The notes under the pieces: generated by a model
Database searches by the model: none
What the model was told of the DNA's origin: nothing
Seen by the model: the letters and a program-made list of their open reading frames with translations, nothing else
Shown here: piece by piece, positions 1 through 13,590 of the stretch
How the letters are laid out: every line of letters begins with the position of its first letter
How positions within the stretch are numbered: the first letter of the stretch is position 1
Program-made: the position numbers and the translations under genes
NCBI GenBank assembly: GCA_033026295.1
Contig: CM065170.1
Location: 17,308,040-17,372,039 of the forward strand
Length of the DNA stretch: 64,000 nt
Reading direction: 5' to 3'
Source: Channa striata
Taxonomy: Eukaryota > Chordata > Actinopteri > Anabantiformes > Channidae

Positions 1-2459
1 GACAGACCCTGTTTAAAAACCATGTTTCCGTCCAGCTGGACAGATTAGATGTCAACTTTTACTGGAAGTTGAGAAAGCGTGTGAAAAGTACATGGTATCA
101 GGAAAAAATAAATAAACTTTGCTGTCTATAAAAAAAACAGATCAAAGCTGGCAAACATATTGCATTTCTTGAAGCCTCAACACTATCTGATAGTTTTAGT
201 TAGAATAACTGCAGATTGGCAAAGTCACAATTAACATTTTTCATTTCTTTTCCAAAACAACCATCCAATCAAAGCTGAGTTAGCTTTAGGGAATGACAAG
301 AATAGATAAAATATATAAATCTGACAGAGGTGGCATGCAATTTTTTTTCAATTATTGCACTACTTTTACTATTTTTAGATAGTTATACCTTAATAGGTGC
401 TATTTTTGTTCTACGCTTGTAAGGGATCATTACTAAAGCTTTAAGTTTCTTTTCTATGTTAAATCTTTGAGACTTTGTTAAACAAGTCTTGACTAAACTT
501 GTACATTTACCTTACAAGGTATCACTACTGTAATACATTATTTCTCGGAGGAGTACATGTACTTTTCTACTTAGAAAAGTGATCTTTATGCAAATTTACT
601 TTTTTTGCCAAACGTTGGATATAAACTAAATTCAACCCTGTAGCATCTCATAGATGGCACAGAGTTTGGTTAGAAGGACAATTTGGACGGGGATTTCTCT
701 GCACGGCTGCCTGTGCTGTCCTGAGAATACGTGTTATGTGAAGTGTCAACAGCACAGCTTCGTGTTAAGACAATTTGGAGTAGATCTTGCTGAAAATTAA
801 TCCTTTGACTTAATGATTCTTCTTTCATTACAATATAAGAAATCATTGGGTTAGAATTGGATGTATTGACACTGAGCTTACTACAGCTTTAACATGTGAA
901 CAACCAATGATCATGTTCCAATTATGAGCTTGTGGTGAGCTGATGGGCGTATTCCATGCACTATTTAAAAAAATTTAAACTTTGTAGAGTCTGACATAGA
1001 AAGAAGAAAAGAGTGATCTGGACATGATGTGAGTAAAGTCACAACTTCATTAGTGTTTAACACTGAGCTGTTGTTTTTCTACTTCAGTTTGAAATTTAAT
1101 GAGTTTTACTTGCATTCACTGATCAACTAATTGTGCCAACATAATGGGTCAATTTGATGTTTGCGCAAGAGCAAGCATCATCAAATGAATTCATCATGAC
1201 ATCACCAGGAAAAGAGGCCCCAAAAAATAATAAAACAGAGAGAGCCATGTAGAGTAAAAACCATGACTAAAAGCAGATGCTTTTCTGTACTAACGCTGGT
1301 AGAGTTTGTCTTAAAACTGATAAAATGGGTGGATTCCTAGACAAACACTGTGCCATGTCCAAGGGTGGAGCACAACATTCAGTGGCTAAAATGAAATGGA
1401 AATTTACTGTAATGGTTTTGGCTTTTATGTAGCAGAATGAAGTAAAGATGAATCAAAGTTGAAACTCAACACGTCTGATAAGCAGACGTCATGAGACGAC
1501 AACAGTGAAGTCACGTCTGAGGCGACAAGGGTAACGAGTGAAAGATGCAAAGTAAAATTGTCTTGGACCAATTCAGAAAACCGAATGAATACTTTACTTT
1601 AAGGGAAAACCCACATGAGAATTAGAGACCAGAACAGAGCTGTGTTCTAGTGAAGGCAGTAATGAATCCCACCGCACATTTTTCCATTCAGCACAACACA
1701 TGAGTTCAGCTGCAGCTCACACTCCCTCCATAAGGCAGCAGGAGCCTTGTTGCAAAAGTTTACTGAGCAACTTATTAATGTTCTACCATGTGACATTCAA
1801 CTTTTGAAAACTTTTTGTTCATAATCCACGTAATTTTCTAAAGTACGTATATAGTCGAGTCAAAATGCAGAACAAATCCAACATGTGAGGTCATCTGTCA
1901 GCTTGTAGCTTGGATTAGCTTGTTCGTCTGTCCCATAGACTTCCATTGTTTTCCACAAACAATAAAAAAAATCATCTGTCAGACACACGGCTCCACCGGG
2001 TGACATCGTTTTTCATTTTAAAACGTGTGGAATCCATAAATTCTAACTGATCTACCAGAGATCTCACGCACAGTTGCTGCCGATTTGGAGCGTGATGGGC
2101 ATCATTTGTTAAAAATATGTCAATCACATATTTTACAGTGCGACCGAGCTACAGCACAGTGCACTGTAACTACCCTGACTCTCCTTTGTGCTCGTTTTTG
2201 GTCTCTGCCAGTTCCTCTGGGAAATGTCTGTCTCGTAAAGCTATAATATGAAATGTTATATTAGATTTAACAGAAACCAGATCTCACAAAAACAACTAAA
2301 CCCACAGTGAATAAATCTTAAACAGCACGACTCTTCATCTCACGCTTGTCTATGGTTTATTTTTATTCCAGGCCTGACCTGTCGTTCACCCTGCTTCTGG
2401 ATGCTCTGGGCACAATGGTGGGCACGGTTTCTGTTTCATTAAGGAGAAGTTACATAACA
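1..2459. other. Intergenic, no gene seen
   Basis: AT-rich DNA with only short open frames and no recognisable domain, splice-flanked exon or RNA gene. Nothing here is supported as coding by eye. Distant regulatory elements cannot be excluded. Confidence 0.6.
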
Positions 2460-2750
2460 AGCAGCGCACTGGCACGGCCAAATGTTCCCGGTCAAGTGAC
2501 ACGCACACACACACATGCCGTTGTGTTTCTCTACACTTGTGATGACACTCATTGACATATAACAATCCCCAGCCCCTCCTCTAACCCTAAGCAAAACCTA
2601 ATTCTAACCCTGACCCTAAAAACCAGTCTTGACCCATTTGAAGTCGTATGGACCATCCTAAGTTTTCTCACAACAATGGCATTAAAACAAAATTTGTCCA
2701 CAGGAGGCTATAACGACACACACACACACACTGCTCTCTGCCCAGCTCCT
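2460..2750. repeat. Dispersed repeat with telomere-like CCCTAA core and CA flanks
   Basis: A CA-rich run near 2502-2516 is followed by a stretch rich in degenerate ctaaccctaa / ctaaccctgaccctaaaa units (about 2579-2630), then by another CA run near 2725-2741. The same order and much of the wording recur at 19080-19320, including 'cactcattgac' before and 'ccagtc.tgac' after the CCCTAA block. It is therefore a dispersed repeat family that carries telomere-like units, not a random simple repeat and not a chromosome end. Confidence 0.65.
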
Positions 2751-5700
2751 GTTACTCACCTCGGCTGCTCGGACTCTGCTCCTGGCCACACACACTCAAT
2801 TTCTGTTGCAATCAGCAGTGTATGACCACATACTCGCTGCCAGTTTATCTGTTGTGCCTGTCAGCGTCTTCTTTTTCTGGGGTGTTTTTGCCGTGTTCAT
2901 CCAGTTTAGAACACTACCTTCGTTCGTGGACTTTGTTCCTGTCTTCCTGTCTGTTGCTCGGACTGAATCCCTGTTGTTTTTTGCACCTGGTTGGACTGTC
3001 TTTCTTCCTGCCTGCCTGCCTGCCTTTGTTGCCTCTGGCACACAATAAGCTTAAACTTCAGTCTGTGTCTTTGACTGTGCTCGGCTCCATTTGACACTCT
3101 TTATACCATAAACACACGGCTCCAAAAATACCGTTACCCCAGCGGTGTCTTTTCACAGTAAAACTTTGTCTTATTGCTGACACCTCATTCGTAAACAGAC
3201 CTTGACTTCTCTCTTGAGTTTCAAATTCAAAACTCCAAATGCAAAGGCCTTTGTTTGTGCGCTCTTTGTCTTGGCTCAGTCTCTTGTCCGGCCAACACGG
3301 TGGTTGTTTCCTTCTTTTATGTTCACATGTCTATTTGACAGCTTCAGGACACTGACACTGAGGCTACAAGCAGAGCTCAGGACACGACAGCTGTCTAGAA
3401 ATAGACCATTACACAAATATGGCCACACATGTATTGCAGCGTTAGCTGTGTACCATTGTGAGATCTGCGAAGGAAAGGGGTTGGAAGTACTGGGAAAAAC
3501 GACCGACAGTTTTTAAGAGTCAGCCAGTTTATTAATTTGGAAAATCAGGAAGATGCTGATATACTCATCACAGACTAATGGACTGAGGCAGCTCCAGCAG
3601 TGGATTGTGTTTGACTTCCATGCAGGAAGTGGCCTGAAATCTGCAAGACCTTTTCTTAAGTTAGTGTTGATTTTTATTTTCTTATTCTTATAACAGAATA
3701 ATGATATATTTTTAATAACCATGCTTAGAAGTGACAGGCATAAATAACAGAGTCATATTTGAGGGAATAAAACAATTATTAGTATAATTATTAGCTATTG
3801 TGTCAATATATTGTATAATTTCAAATGTGCATTACATAGCAACAAAATATACCGTAGTTCATAAATTCATAACAAACTGCTTAATATCATAATGTTTAGA
3901 CTGTTGTTTTCAAGTGCAGACACCTTTTTAGACAAATTTTCTATTCATTTTCTGACTTTATATGAATTTTCTTGGTGCTTACGCTCTGAGAATATGTATT
4001 TGTTTGACGTTTAATGTTTGTGAAATGGTCCATGGTAACTGCAGATGTTTTTTATTACAGAGGAAGTGTCGTGAGAGAATGTTTAGCTTATAAATCAGGG
4101 CTCATTAAATAATTTTTGTACTTTAACAGTGGAACTTGTTGTTAGAGGCACAAAGAGAAATACCAAGGCGGTAATCCTAGTTGGTTAAAGTTAAAGATTA
4201 ATAAATATAAAAAATAACTGCTGTCAGCTGTGAAGAAGCAATATTCACTGATGCCGACTTCCCTTTTCATTCACTTTGCCTGCGGTTGACTGTCTAACTC
4301 AGTGGGGATTGTAAAGAGCGCGCTTGTCACACTCTGAGTCACATACAAGTTGTGTAAGAGATTCGTCTGAATAGGTGGTAGTTTGCATCATGGACAGTAT
4401 CAGACATACATCTCCTAGGAACGATACATCCAAGAGCATCACCAAGGAGGAATATTAAAATGACTAAATACTGACTAACAGCATGTTTCAGTCAAACGCG
4501 ACGGTTCAAATATGACTTACCAAGTGCACATGGGTTTTCTGTCTGGACATTGACCATAATTGTACTTTTACACAGACCACTGTCCGTCTCAGCTGTCTCC
4601 TCACCTATTGGACATAGTTTGCTTTAGAGGTGGAGTTGATGCCTGGGTGTCTCCTGTGAGACAAACAACTACACTGTACTAATAATCTTAACTTTCATTT
4701 TTTAAGTTAACTTTAGCTTTAGCTTTCAAAAAATGCACATCTGACCACTTTTTATCAAGTTAGACGTAAGTACAGGGTGAAAAAAAATGTTGTTCGAAAA
4801 TGTTTTCAAGTGAAACTCACGTCAAGTACAGTTGCATCAACTGAGGCAATGACACCATCTAACCAGAGGGACACCGAAATTCACAATCAGGTGCTTAATA
4901 TGAAAACTTTTAGGCAGGTATTAACAAGGTTATAAAGCAATTATAAAACATAATTTCTGCTCACAAAGAATACAGAAATACAAGAGCCTTCACCATGTTT
5001 TCCCTCTTACTGATGCCTCGGCTCTCTTGGTACATTTAGTAATCTGGCAAGTATTTCATTACACCTTTGCAGCACAGTATGAAATATCTGAATATGTTTG
5101 TTGCACTAATGTCACATCAATCTATAAGTATGAGAACCATTTAGTTATATCAGCAGCATCAGCATTCATCTTTTTCCATTGTGTTTACCATATGTTCAGT
5201 GTGTATTGATTACTAATAACTACAACGCAATACTGTAGCCTGTCCTAACAAATGCCTATAAGATCCAGAGAGATTTTGAATTCATATTTTGGAAATAATG
5301 ATGAGGACTGTATCTATGCCCACCATGCCACAAAACCAATCATTATCGTAAGTGAGAACTTCATGCGCTGACGCTTTTCTTGTTCTTGGAAGAGTTTGCA
5401 TCATTCAGGAGAACTGGCTCTGGATAACGGCAGCAGAATGTTTGGCTTCGGACTGACGTTTGGCTGCAGCTGCTGAATGAAAACACAGGATGTGCAAAGA
5501 AACAGAGCAGATGCCACTGATGAAATGCAGCTTACGTTCACCTTCCAGCAGACAATCGTGTTTACTTTTAATAACAGAATCGTGATATTTATACCCCTAA
5601 TTCTCCAACTACAAACAATTCTTTCACACTGTATATGTAAAAATAATATGAACTGTTTGAAGGTCGCAAGACACTTCTTTTGATGAAACTTGTGGAACCT

Positions 5701-8700
5701 AAAGCCAGCTGAATTTCAATTTACAGGTAATGTCATACAGAATGAAATAACCTCTGCGTTTTGAGAACTTGTGGACCTCCATTTATCTTATCAAACATCA
5801 AGTATATTTAGCTGCCACATATGTTTCTTCATCATTTATATTTTAAGCAGAATATGTTATATTTTTTCATAGTCCGAATTTTTGTTTTTCTTTTTCTTCA
5901 ACCCTTTTGCCAATTGCACACGTTGCTACTTTATCTGCCCTCTCTATTAAAATATTTTCAATAGAAATGATTCATCCTAACTTTAATAGTTCCTTGGTCA
6001 TGTGCCACATGCAGACTGTTTCACAAATATCCTCCTATTTAATTTTGACAATCCAGTGACGAAGGTTGGGGGAGGCATTATGGAAAAATCATTAAATGTG
6101 TCGCTCTGTGCCAAGACCAGAGAAATGTGTTTTAGGTACCTAGAATGAACGAGGTCAGCTTTGATATTTTGACGTTTGTTTAATTTATAAATAGAGAATA
6201 AAATAATACGTCTCAGATGATGATATTAGAACTATTATTATTAGTAACACATTTTCATTAAAGGTTGTCAATCAAATACATATTTTCAGAGACTAAGCAC
6301 CAACAAAATCCATCTAAACTCAGTTAAGGTATTATAAAAATATCTAAAAGCTGTCAGTACTCTAACTATAACTATGAAGACAACAGTCAAAATATAACAA
6401 CATTATTCAGATAATTTATGAATAATATTATGTGACCATATAACAGACATTTGAAATTATACAGTAAATCAAAAATTGATTAAATAACCAACACATAATT
6501 ATACTAATAATTATTTTATTTCCCCACATATGCCTCTGTAAACATTTGTATTTAAGAAAATACATTTTATCTCTTCAAGAAAATGGAAATGAACTGTGAG
6601 TTATGAAATAATCTTGCAGATCTAAAGCCACTTAGTTTATTGGTCTGATATGGGGACATCATTCTCTGTTGAAAAACGTGAGCGTTGCCCTTGGTGACTC
6701 CATCGTTTAAACGGAAAAAAATGAACCTTTGACATCACAGTCAACACTGTTGGGACATTTGTGGTTTTTATGACATTTTGTGATTAATTCTGCTAATTTG
6801 TAATAACCTCACAATCTGAGAGTCATACAGTGTGGCTCAGTGTTGCAATGAAAATCCCTCACTTAATATCATTGTGGAACGTCCTTTGTTGCTACTCCAA
6901 TACTGCTGCAAACGCTCTATGATATGTCGTATGATATTCTGGGGTCAACAGAATATTGTCTTTGAAAAGTGAGAACAGTCGGCATAAGTCCAACTCTGAT
7001 CCAGCTGGCATTGTGCAGGTTGAATCTTTAATTTAAGGGGCTCTAAATTTCCTGTGTGCTTAATGTTCTGCTAACAATATCCTGGATCGTGAGCTGGCAG
7101 AGGCAGCAGCCCCCACTTTTACAAACATTGTAAAACGAAGCAATCTGGAGAGGAGAAAGTCCCGAGTGAAAGTGTTACTGGAAGGGAACTGACTGCTGCG
7201 TCTCTGTCGTCTGGGTCATTGCTCACAGTGTGTCGGTGGACGCTGGTTTAGTCTGCAAGTGGAGAGAGCGTGAGCAAGAAGCGTGTCTCTGTGAGACAGA
7301 TCATTTGACGTCATGAACAGTTTTAGGGACGCACTTCCTTTTTACTCACAGTACGAAAAAACTCACTCTCATAGAAAATGAAATGCTGTGCTATATTTAT
7401 CAGTAAATCATAAAAATTCCCACTTAATATCTAATGAAGACAGAAAGCACACTTGACCACAAGGCATTCTCTTGACCTTGAAGAAAGTTCATCTGAAATA
7501 TTATTTGGGGAGCATCAATCCCTTTTGGAAAAAAAAATCCTGGGAAACTATTCCACTGGCAGCAACCATGTGACAGTTCAATTTAGTGTCAAGTCACATC
7601 AAGTTTATTTCTAGTTCTCCGTTACAAAAAGTGTGTAGTTTAGAAAACTGTTTAATTATTAGTATTTTCAATTTAGAAATGTATCGTTGCCCTGGTGTCT
7701 TGAAAACGCAAGATAACTGAAAAACTGTAAAACGAGTGAGGTTAATGGGGTTAAATCTAACTTTACTTTACTCACTTCACTCTTTAGTCCCATGAACAAT
7801 CATTAGAGATACTTTAAACATTTCTTACATTCAACATTTCTTAGTTCAACAGCTGCAGTAAAAACTGCTGCAGATGTTGAAGTCAGTTTTGTACCAAAAT
7901 CAATAGAAAGAGAAAATCGGAGGCTTCTCTTGCCCAGTGACGGCTCCGAATGGCTCCAGCACCTGAACTACCGTAAAACAGGAGAAGTACTTTGGAAAAT
8001 GAGTGGATAGATGGATGGACCTATAGCTGCTCCGGGGACGTTGCTGAATTGTGAGGGCAGGGACCGAATTAAAATATATTTATTATATTATGGCATTACC
8101 TTTATAGGTTGTATAATGTTTTCCTGTAACTATTAAAAACAACTCTCAAAAAATACATGCAGAGAAGTTTGATAGTTTTGTTTCTCTAAAAGCTTCAGTT
8201 TTTGAGTTGAATCAACTCATCTGCAGTGTTTTCACTCACCTAATTTCATGTGGAAAGAATTCAGTTCACTAGATTCTGTGTTTCACAGGGGAGTTACAGT
8301 TGATTTTAAAATCCACACTAAAAGGACTCCTGGCTTTTTATTAACTATTACAACTGTTTACCACTCCTCATCACACATTATCTAGCTGACCTCTCGTTGT
8401 GTTATTAAATTGCTAAAAGCTTAACTTAATTTACCCTTAAATTTGAGAGGATTTCACTGCGTAAACCATTAAAACACTGGTTCTCCTTTTCTATATTTAC
8501 AAGTACAGAATCATGGCAGGTTGAGGGGGAAACCTTAGTTTAGCAATATAACTATGAAAATCGGAGAAATTGTGATTTGCAATGCGAGTGTTGTCTGCTT
8601 TTTCAAATGTCAGATTTGTGATTGTGAGAGAAAAAACTAAACTTGTAGCAAGCCCGACAAAATTTCCCAAACCAGTTGTTTTATCACAGCATTTCCCCTT

Positions 8701-9256
8701 AAATTCGTCAGCTGCTGCCTGCTGAGGACTTCCAGCAGGTCAGTTCAGTCAGACAGTAAACACATGAGCAGATCAGCCCCAGGTCATAGCGGTGAGTTTA
8801 CAGTCTGCCACCAAAAATTCGACTCAGAATGTCTTTGCACTTTCGCTGTTTGCTGATCACCTCTCATGCGCCAAAAAATTATCATTCAATTTGTATGTTT
8901 TTCTTAAACAATGTTGTAACATTGGAATATAATTTCACTTAATGATTGCAAATTATCACTAGTTTTGGCTAAAACTACAGTATGTAAATAAGAAGCCTGG
9001 TGTAAGCACGAATAATTTACTAGAGTCAGACAGTGGACATCAACATAGAGACAAATGCTTGTCCAACAGTGCAAACACATGTGAAGCTTAATGGAAGCTA
9101 GATAAAAAATTGCCAGAGAACATCTGTCTTCCCAAAAAGAGGATGGAAAATCTCCCTTCATGCAATAAACAGCTGCCTGCAAGATGCTTGAATGACACAT
9201 AGTGTGTCTTTGGCAATACAAAAATGATTATCTTGCTAATAAACCATTTTTTTAGG
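2751..9256. other. Intergenic, no gene seen
   Basis: Long AT-rich stretch. Open frames such as the 104-codon one at 3202-3516 show no domain, no splice context and biased hydrophobic content, so none is called. A degenerate run of CCTG units sits near 3010-3030. No RNA gene or intact mobile element was recognised. Confidence 0.55.
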
Positions 9257-9285
9257 TTAAAGGCGCTGCACTGCAGCGCCTTTAA
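9257..9285. repeat. Perfect 14-bp inverted repeat (hairpin)
   Basis: The arm ttaaaggcgctgca (9257-9270) and its exact reverse complement (9272-9285) are separated by one base. The GC-rich core stands out in AT-rich surroundings. No gene is adjacent. It could be a fold-back remnant, a cruciform-prone site or a transcribed hairpin; the sequence does not say which. Confidence 0.9.
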
Positions 9286-11566
9286 GGGTTTACTCTTGAG
9301 GACAAGGTTTAACTAAGAGCTTCCCAATCGGAGCTGAAACAATTGCTGCCCCTTGTTAATTCCAATATACCATTATTTTCTACTGAAAGGCACTTCCATT
9401 TTCCACTCTAAATATGTCATCAATGTCATTCTTTTTGTATTTTTGGCACGTCAAGTAAACCCAGTGAAACACTGGGGGCCATTAACTATTTTTATCCACT
9501 AAGGTTTCCACCCTGTCAGCTGCTGGCTCTCCTGATCGGCCTTGAACCTGTATCCAAATACGCGTGCCAGCTTCCGGTAAACAAAAAAGTGACAATCATT
9601 TTTCAATGCTTGTTAGTCAACATATTGAAGGCCAGAGAGGTTATCCCTTCCGCCATGAAGTACCTCATTCTCACAGTCCTGTAGAGCTTGAATATGATTT
9701 TTATTAGCTGATGATTTAAGAGGAAAATGCGTCTTTGTCCACACATCCCCCTTGGCAACCACGTTGTTTGTGTCGTTATGGAGGTCATTTAATTGGAGTG
9801 ACAGTGATGTTATTCATCATAGTAAAATACACTTCCAATATGCCAAGTCATAAATTCAGTTTGACAGTGGCTTGCTGCAGTGCCAGTCTCATTTTTTGTC
9901 CATGTGTGAATGTTCTGCTCTGCTGTTCTGGGGTGATTTAGTTCTTCCTAAAACCAAAGGTTATTGTTACTCAAATCCCACTGAAGTTTCATTGTTTTTT
10001 TACAGGTTTTTTTAGGGAAATCAGAAGCTCGTGATACATTTTCAACAATGCAAACCACAAAAACAGTCATCAATGGAAAGAAAAAAAGTCTCACATAGGA
10101 CTTGCTTAGTGGAATAAGCAGCAGTAATTGCTGTGTTGATTTACATTCCAAAAACAAGTTTCCAAAAAGCAGGATTTAGTTAAGTGGCATGGCGAGAATT
10201 TCCCAGAACACCCACAGCTTTGGAAAGGAGTGGTCTCTGGCTTCTGGATGAATATGAAGCCGGACTGATTTCCAGTGTATCAATCCACAAACAAAAAAAT
10301 CATTCACAGTTCGTAAACATTTATTATGCAGATTTAGTAAATTCATTTTCCGGGCTTTATAAGATTTCTAGGTTGAGAGCAGGAATTGGAACATAAACAG
10401 TCACATTATGCATTCTGAACACACAGAGCTGTTTTCTGAAGAACAAACATTGAGTTTGACCAAAATTTGCTTTTTTGACAGAATCCTGTCACCCAGTTAA
10501 CCAGTGTTTCTGTCTCAACTATTAATTTTGAACAACCACAAAGGCCTCCATGAATAAGCTAAACCTATTGGAACATGACACCAAAAGTAAAAAGAGAGTA
10601 AATAATGGACATACACTTGCCATGTTTTGTCCGTGTGTCCATAACTGTTGATCTACCACCGTCCAGCGTCCCTAAATCTGTTCATTTCAGCTTTAAGGTG
10701 AATTGCTTCATAACTACATTACCAGCTTTGACATTATTTAGGTTTGTAACGTGCCAGTAAACAATGCATCACCAAGTGTTGCTCACGGGTAAAAAATTCT
10801 GGAGCTAAACTGGTTTGAGAATCCTTTTTCTTGTGTGTTCTCTCATGTAAAAGTGGTTACGTTTGTTTTTATACAGAAACATGGAAAACCCATGTCATAG
10901 TGAGAAAAGTGTGATGGACGACAGAAACATTCATTCAAGGCAACAACAACAGTCTGGATTTATGAAAACAACTTCACCCGAATTAGACTTTGACTAAGGT
11001 CTAATTCACATGCACCCGGCAGCTGATCAAAAAGTGAGATAACGTAATATGAAAATAGATTTTTTTGGAACGCTCCAAAAAATGTTTTTTCCACAGTCCC
11101 GCTCTGTATTTGGACTAGTTGGATTTACTGAAATAGTGAACAGCTAGTACGAGCGTGGCATTAGCAGCAGCTGTGGTCTGGCTCTGTTGAGAAGAGAGAG
11201 ACAGACAAAGAGAGAAGAAGTTCTGTTTTGACAGCAGGACCTTTTGAAATCCCAGGCAGCCCTGTCCGTTTTTTTCTCCATTTTGCTCAGTCGCTTTGCT
11301 GTTGATGAGCATCCCTTGGCCTAGTTTTTGTAATGAGTTGCAAAATATCAACACCTATCAGACCCCAGTTTGTGGCTTTTTGATCCATTCATCGTGTTGA
11401 ATCAATGTCACTGAGAGAGCCCACTCTGATTGGCTGACTGCTTTCATTTAAGTCACAGCTAGTTTTTTGGTGTGTCCCAGATATTATGAGGTAACTGTCT
11501 AATGTGCAACTCGTTGTTTTGCTATCTCGTTCATTAAAGTTCAGTTAAACTTATGAGGCAAACAGA
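9286..11566. other. Intergenic, no gene seen
   Basis: AT-rich stretch with short unrelated open frames only. No supported exon, RNA gene or repeat was recognised by eye. Confidence 0.5.
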
Positions 11567-11871
11567 CTCACTGGCCACTTTATTAGGTACGCCTGTACAA
11601 GAGATGGAAAAGGTGCCTCTAATGTTTTTGCCACTCTATTTTTAGAATCATTGAGGGGGCCAGAACCCCCTGCTCTTACAACCTCACTCCAGTACGACTC
11701 CTCTAACCACTTGGACCTCAACAATAAACGGAAAGTAGAATTATCACCTTTCTGACAGTTTCAGCTGAAAAACCAAGAAATTATAACCTTGCAAAAGTAG
11801 AATTGATGGCAGAGCTGCTGTATTGGATTGCATTAAATAGTACAGATGTACCTAATAAAGTGGCCAGTGAG
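11567..11871. mobile_element. Short non-autonomous element with terminal inverted repeats (MITE-like)
   Basis: The left end (from 11567) and the reverse complement of the right end (to 11871) share a long near-perfect inverted repeat whose core is ggccactttattaggtac, continuing with a cctgtac-like sequence. The element is about 305 bp with no coding capacity, which fits a non-autonomous DNA transposon. The interior has a small palindrome (gggggccagaaccccc, near 11654). A decayed relative lies at about 24556-24689. The superfamily is not assigned because no clear target-site duplication could be fixed by eye. Confidence 0.75.
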
Positions 11872-12261
11872 CGTATATTCATGGTCCAGAAAGACATTTA
11901 ATTACCTTAAATAATTAAATAAACCACATCTGATACAAATAATGATTCCAATCAGCATTTTATATGTTTAAATGTTAAACATGATGCTATGTATATGTAT
12001 CTTAAAAGAATTAATTGAAAAGTTGGACAGTATTTTGCATAGATCTGTGTTGAATGCAATAAAAATACCCATTTATGGATTGCGAAATGAGGAAAACATT
12101 ACATAGCAGCTTTAAAAAAGATGTTGTGATGAGACGTCCTTTACAGAAGTGGAAAACTATCATGCTCATGGCTTTTAATTATGTATGTAAAGCCATACAA
12201 AGACCCCGGTCCTTCGGACAAGTCGGCTGTTATGCATATAGAATGGCAGCAGAAGCAAAGG
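11872..12261. other. Intergenic, no gene seen
   Basis: Spacer between the inverted-repeat element and the first L2 fragment. An open frame that appears to start here (12075 and 12181) only acquires meaning after 12262, where it enters LINE reverse transcriptase sequence. Confidence 0.5.
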
Positions 12262-13590
12262 AAGTTTGACACCATTGATCACAGAATATTATTACAGAGA
12301 CTAGAACATGTAATTGGAATTAAAGGAACTGCACTAAATTGGTTTAAATCTTATCTATCAGATAGATTCCAATTTGTTCATGTTAATGATGAATCTTCCA
12401 CATACACAAAAGTTAGTTATGGGGTTCCACAAGGCTCTGCATTAGGACCAATACTCTTTATTCTATATATGTCTCCACTTGGCAACATTATTAGAAAACT
12501 CTGTAAATTTACATTTCTACGCTGATGACACGCAGTTATATCTATCTATGAAACCTGATTAAACAAATCAATTAATCAAACTACAAGCATGTCTAAAAGA
12601 CATAAGGGACTGGATGACGTATCATTTCCTTCTTCTAAACTCAGATAAAACTGAAGTTATTGTATTTGGGTCTAAAAGTCTAAGAAACATGTTTTCCAAC
12701 CATATCGTTACTATAGATGACATAACTCTTGCCCCCAGTAGTACTGGAAGGAATCTCTGGGTCATTTTTGACCAGGATTTGTCATTTACCTCACACATAA
12801 GACAGATCTCTAGAAGAGCCTTCTTCCACCTAAGGAACATTGCCAAAATTAGGAGCATCCTGTCTCAAAGTGATGCTGAAAAACTGGTTCATGCATTTGT
12901 TACTTCTAGTTTGGACTACTGTAACTCTCTACTTTCAGGCTGCCCCAGTAACTCTCTAAAAAGCCTCCAAATAATCCAAAATGCTGCAGCAAGATTGCTG
13001 ACTGGGATTGGTAAGAGAGATCAGGGACACCTGAAGACCCTGTCTATTTCACCTTCATTAGCTTCTCTCCATTGGCTTCCCATTAAATGTAGAATAGACT
13101 AGGCTCAAAAAAGATCCTTCCTCTCCTAATAGACCATAAAATGCAGATTATAGTTAGTTATAGTCATGCTGCTAACCAGCTCCCAGTCCAGATTCAGCTC
13201 AGACTGCTGGGGACTCTGCACTGGCTCAGCCACTTCACTCCACTTCTCTTCATTCTCTCCTCTCACCCCACATCTATAATGTCACCACTGTTTGACATTA
13301 ACTCTGTATCTTCTTTGTCCCGTAGTCGTCTTTCTCCCTCTCTGTCTCCCTCTCTCTGTCTCTGTCCTCAGCTGTCCTCGGATTTGGCGCTGTGTGTCCT
13401 CCAGTGCGCAGCTACTGGTCCTACCAACCTGCCTAATGTTTTGTTGTTGCTTTTGTTGTTCTGTTCTTTTCTCTCTCCACTTTCCACTCAGCCCAACCAG
13501 TCAAGGCAGATGGCCGTCCACCCTGAGCCTGGTTCTGCTGGAGGCTTCTCCCGTTAAAGGGAGTTTTTCCTCTCCACTGTTGTAGCAGAT
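12262..13590 (+). mobile_element. 5'-truncated L2-like LINE fragment, copy 1 (dead reverse transcriptase)
   Basis: The sequence encodes the middle and end of a non-LTR reverse transcriptase: [14 protein letters not shown], then [14 protein letters not shown], then a YADD active-site block at nucleotide level (12518-12529), then NAAARLLTG near 12980-13005. The frame is broken between the PQGS and YADD blocks and again later, and there is an in-frame stop near 13099. The downstream part (about 13140-13590) is the long 3' region typical of fish L2 elements, ending near ctgctggaggcttctcc and gggagtttttcctctcc, but without the final tail. It is very similar to copy 2 at 19960. Not functional; a genomic fossil. 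Confidence 0.9.

Noticed and set aside
2579..2630. Interstitial telomere from an ancient chromosome fusion
   Set aside because: The CCCTAA units are degenerate, and the same block with the same flanks occurs at 19080-19320, so it belongs to a dispersed repeat.
3202..3516. 104-codon plus-strand open frame
   Set aside because: No domain, no splice sites or promoter context, and composition like the surrounding non-coding DNA.
12262..13102. Active reverse transcriptase gene
   Set aside because: Several frame breaks and stops and a missing 5' part; copy 2 also has an altered active-site block. Both are fossils.
13141..13557. 138-codon open frame rich in L, S and P
   Set aside because: Lies in the 3' region of L2 copy 1, which is non-coding in this element type; the peptide is a translation of pyrimidine-rich DNA.
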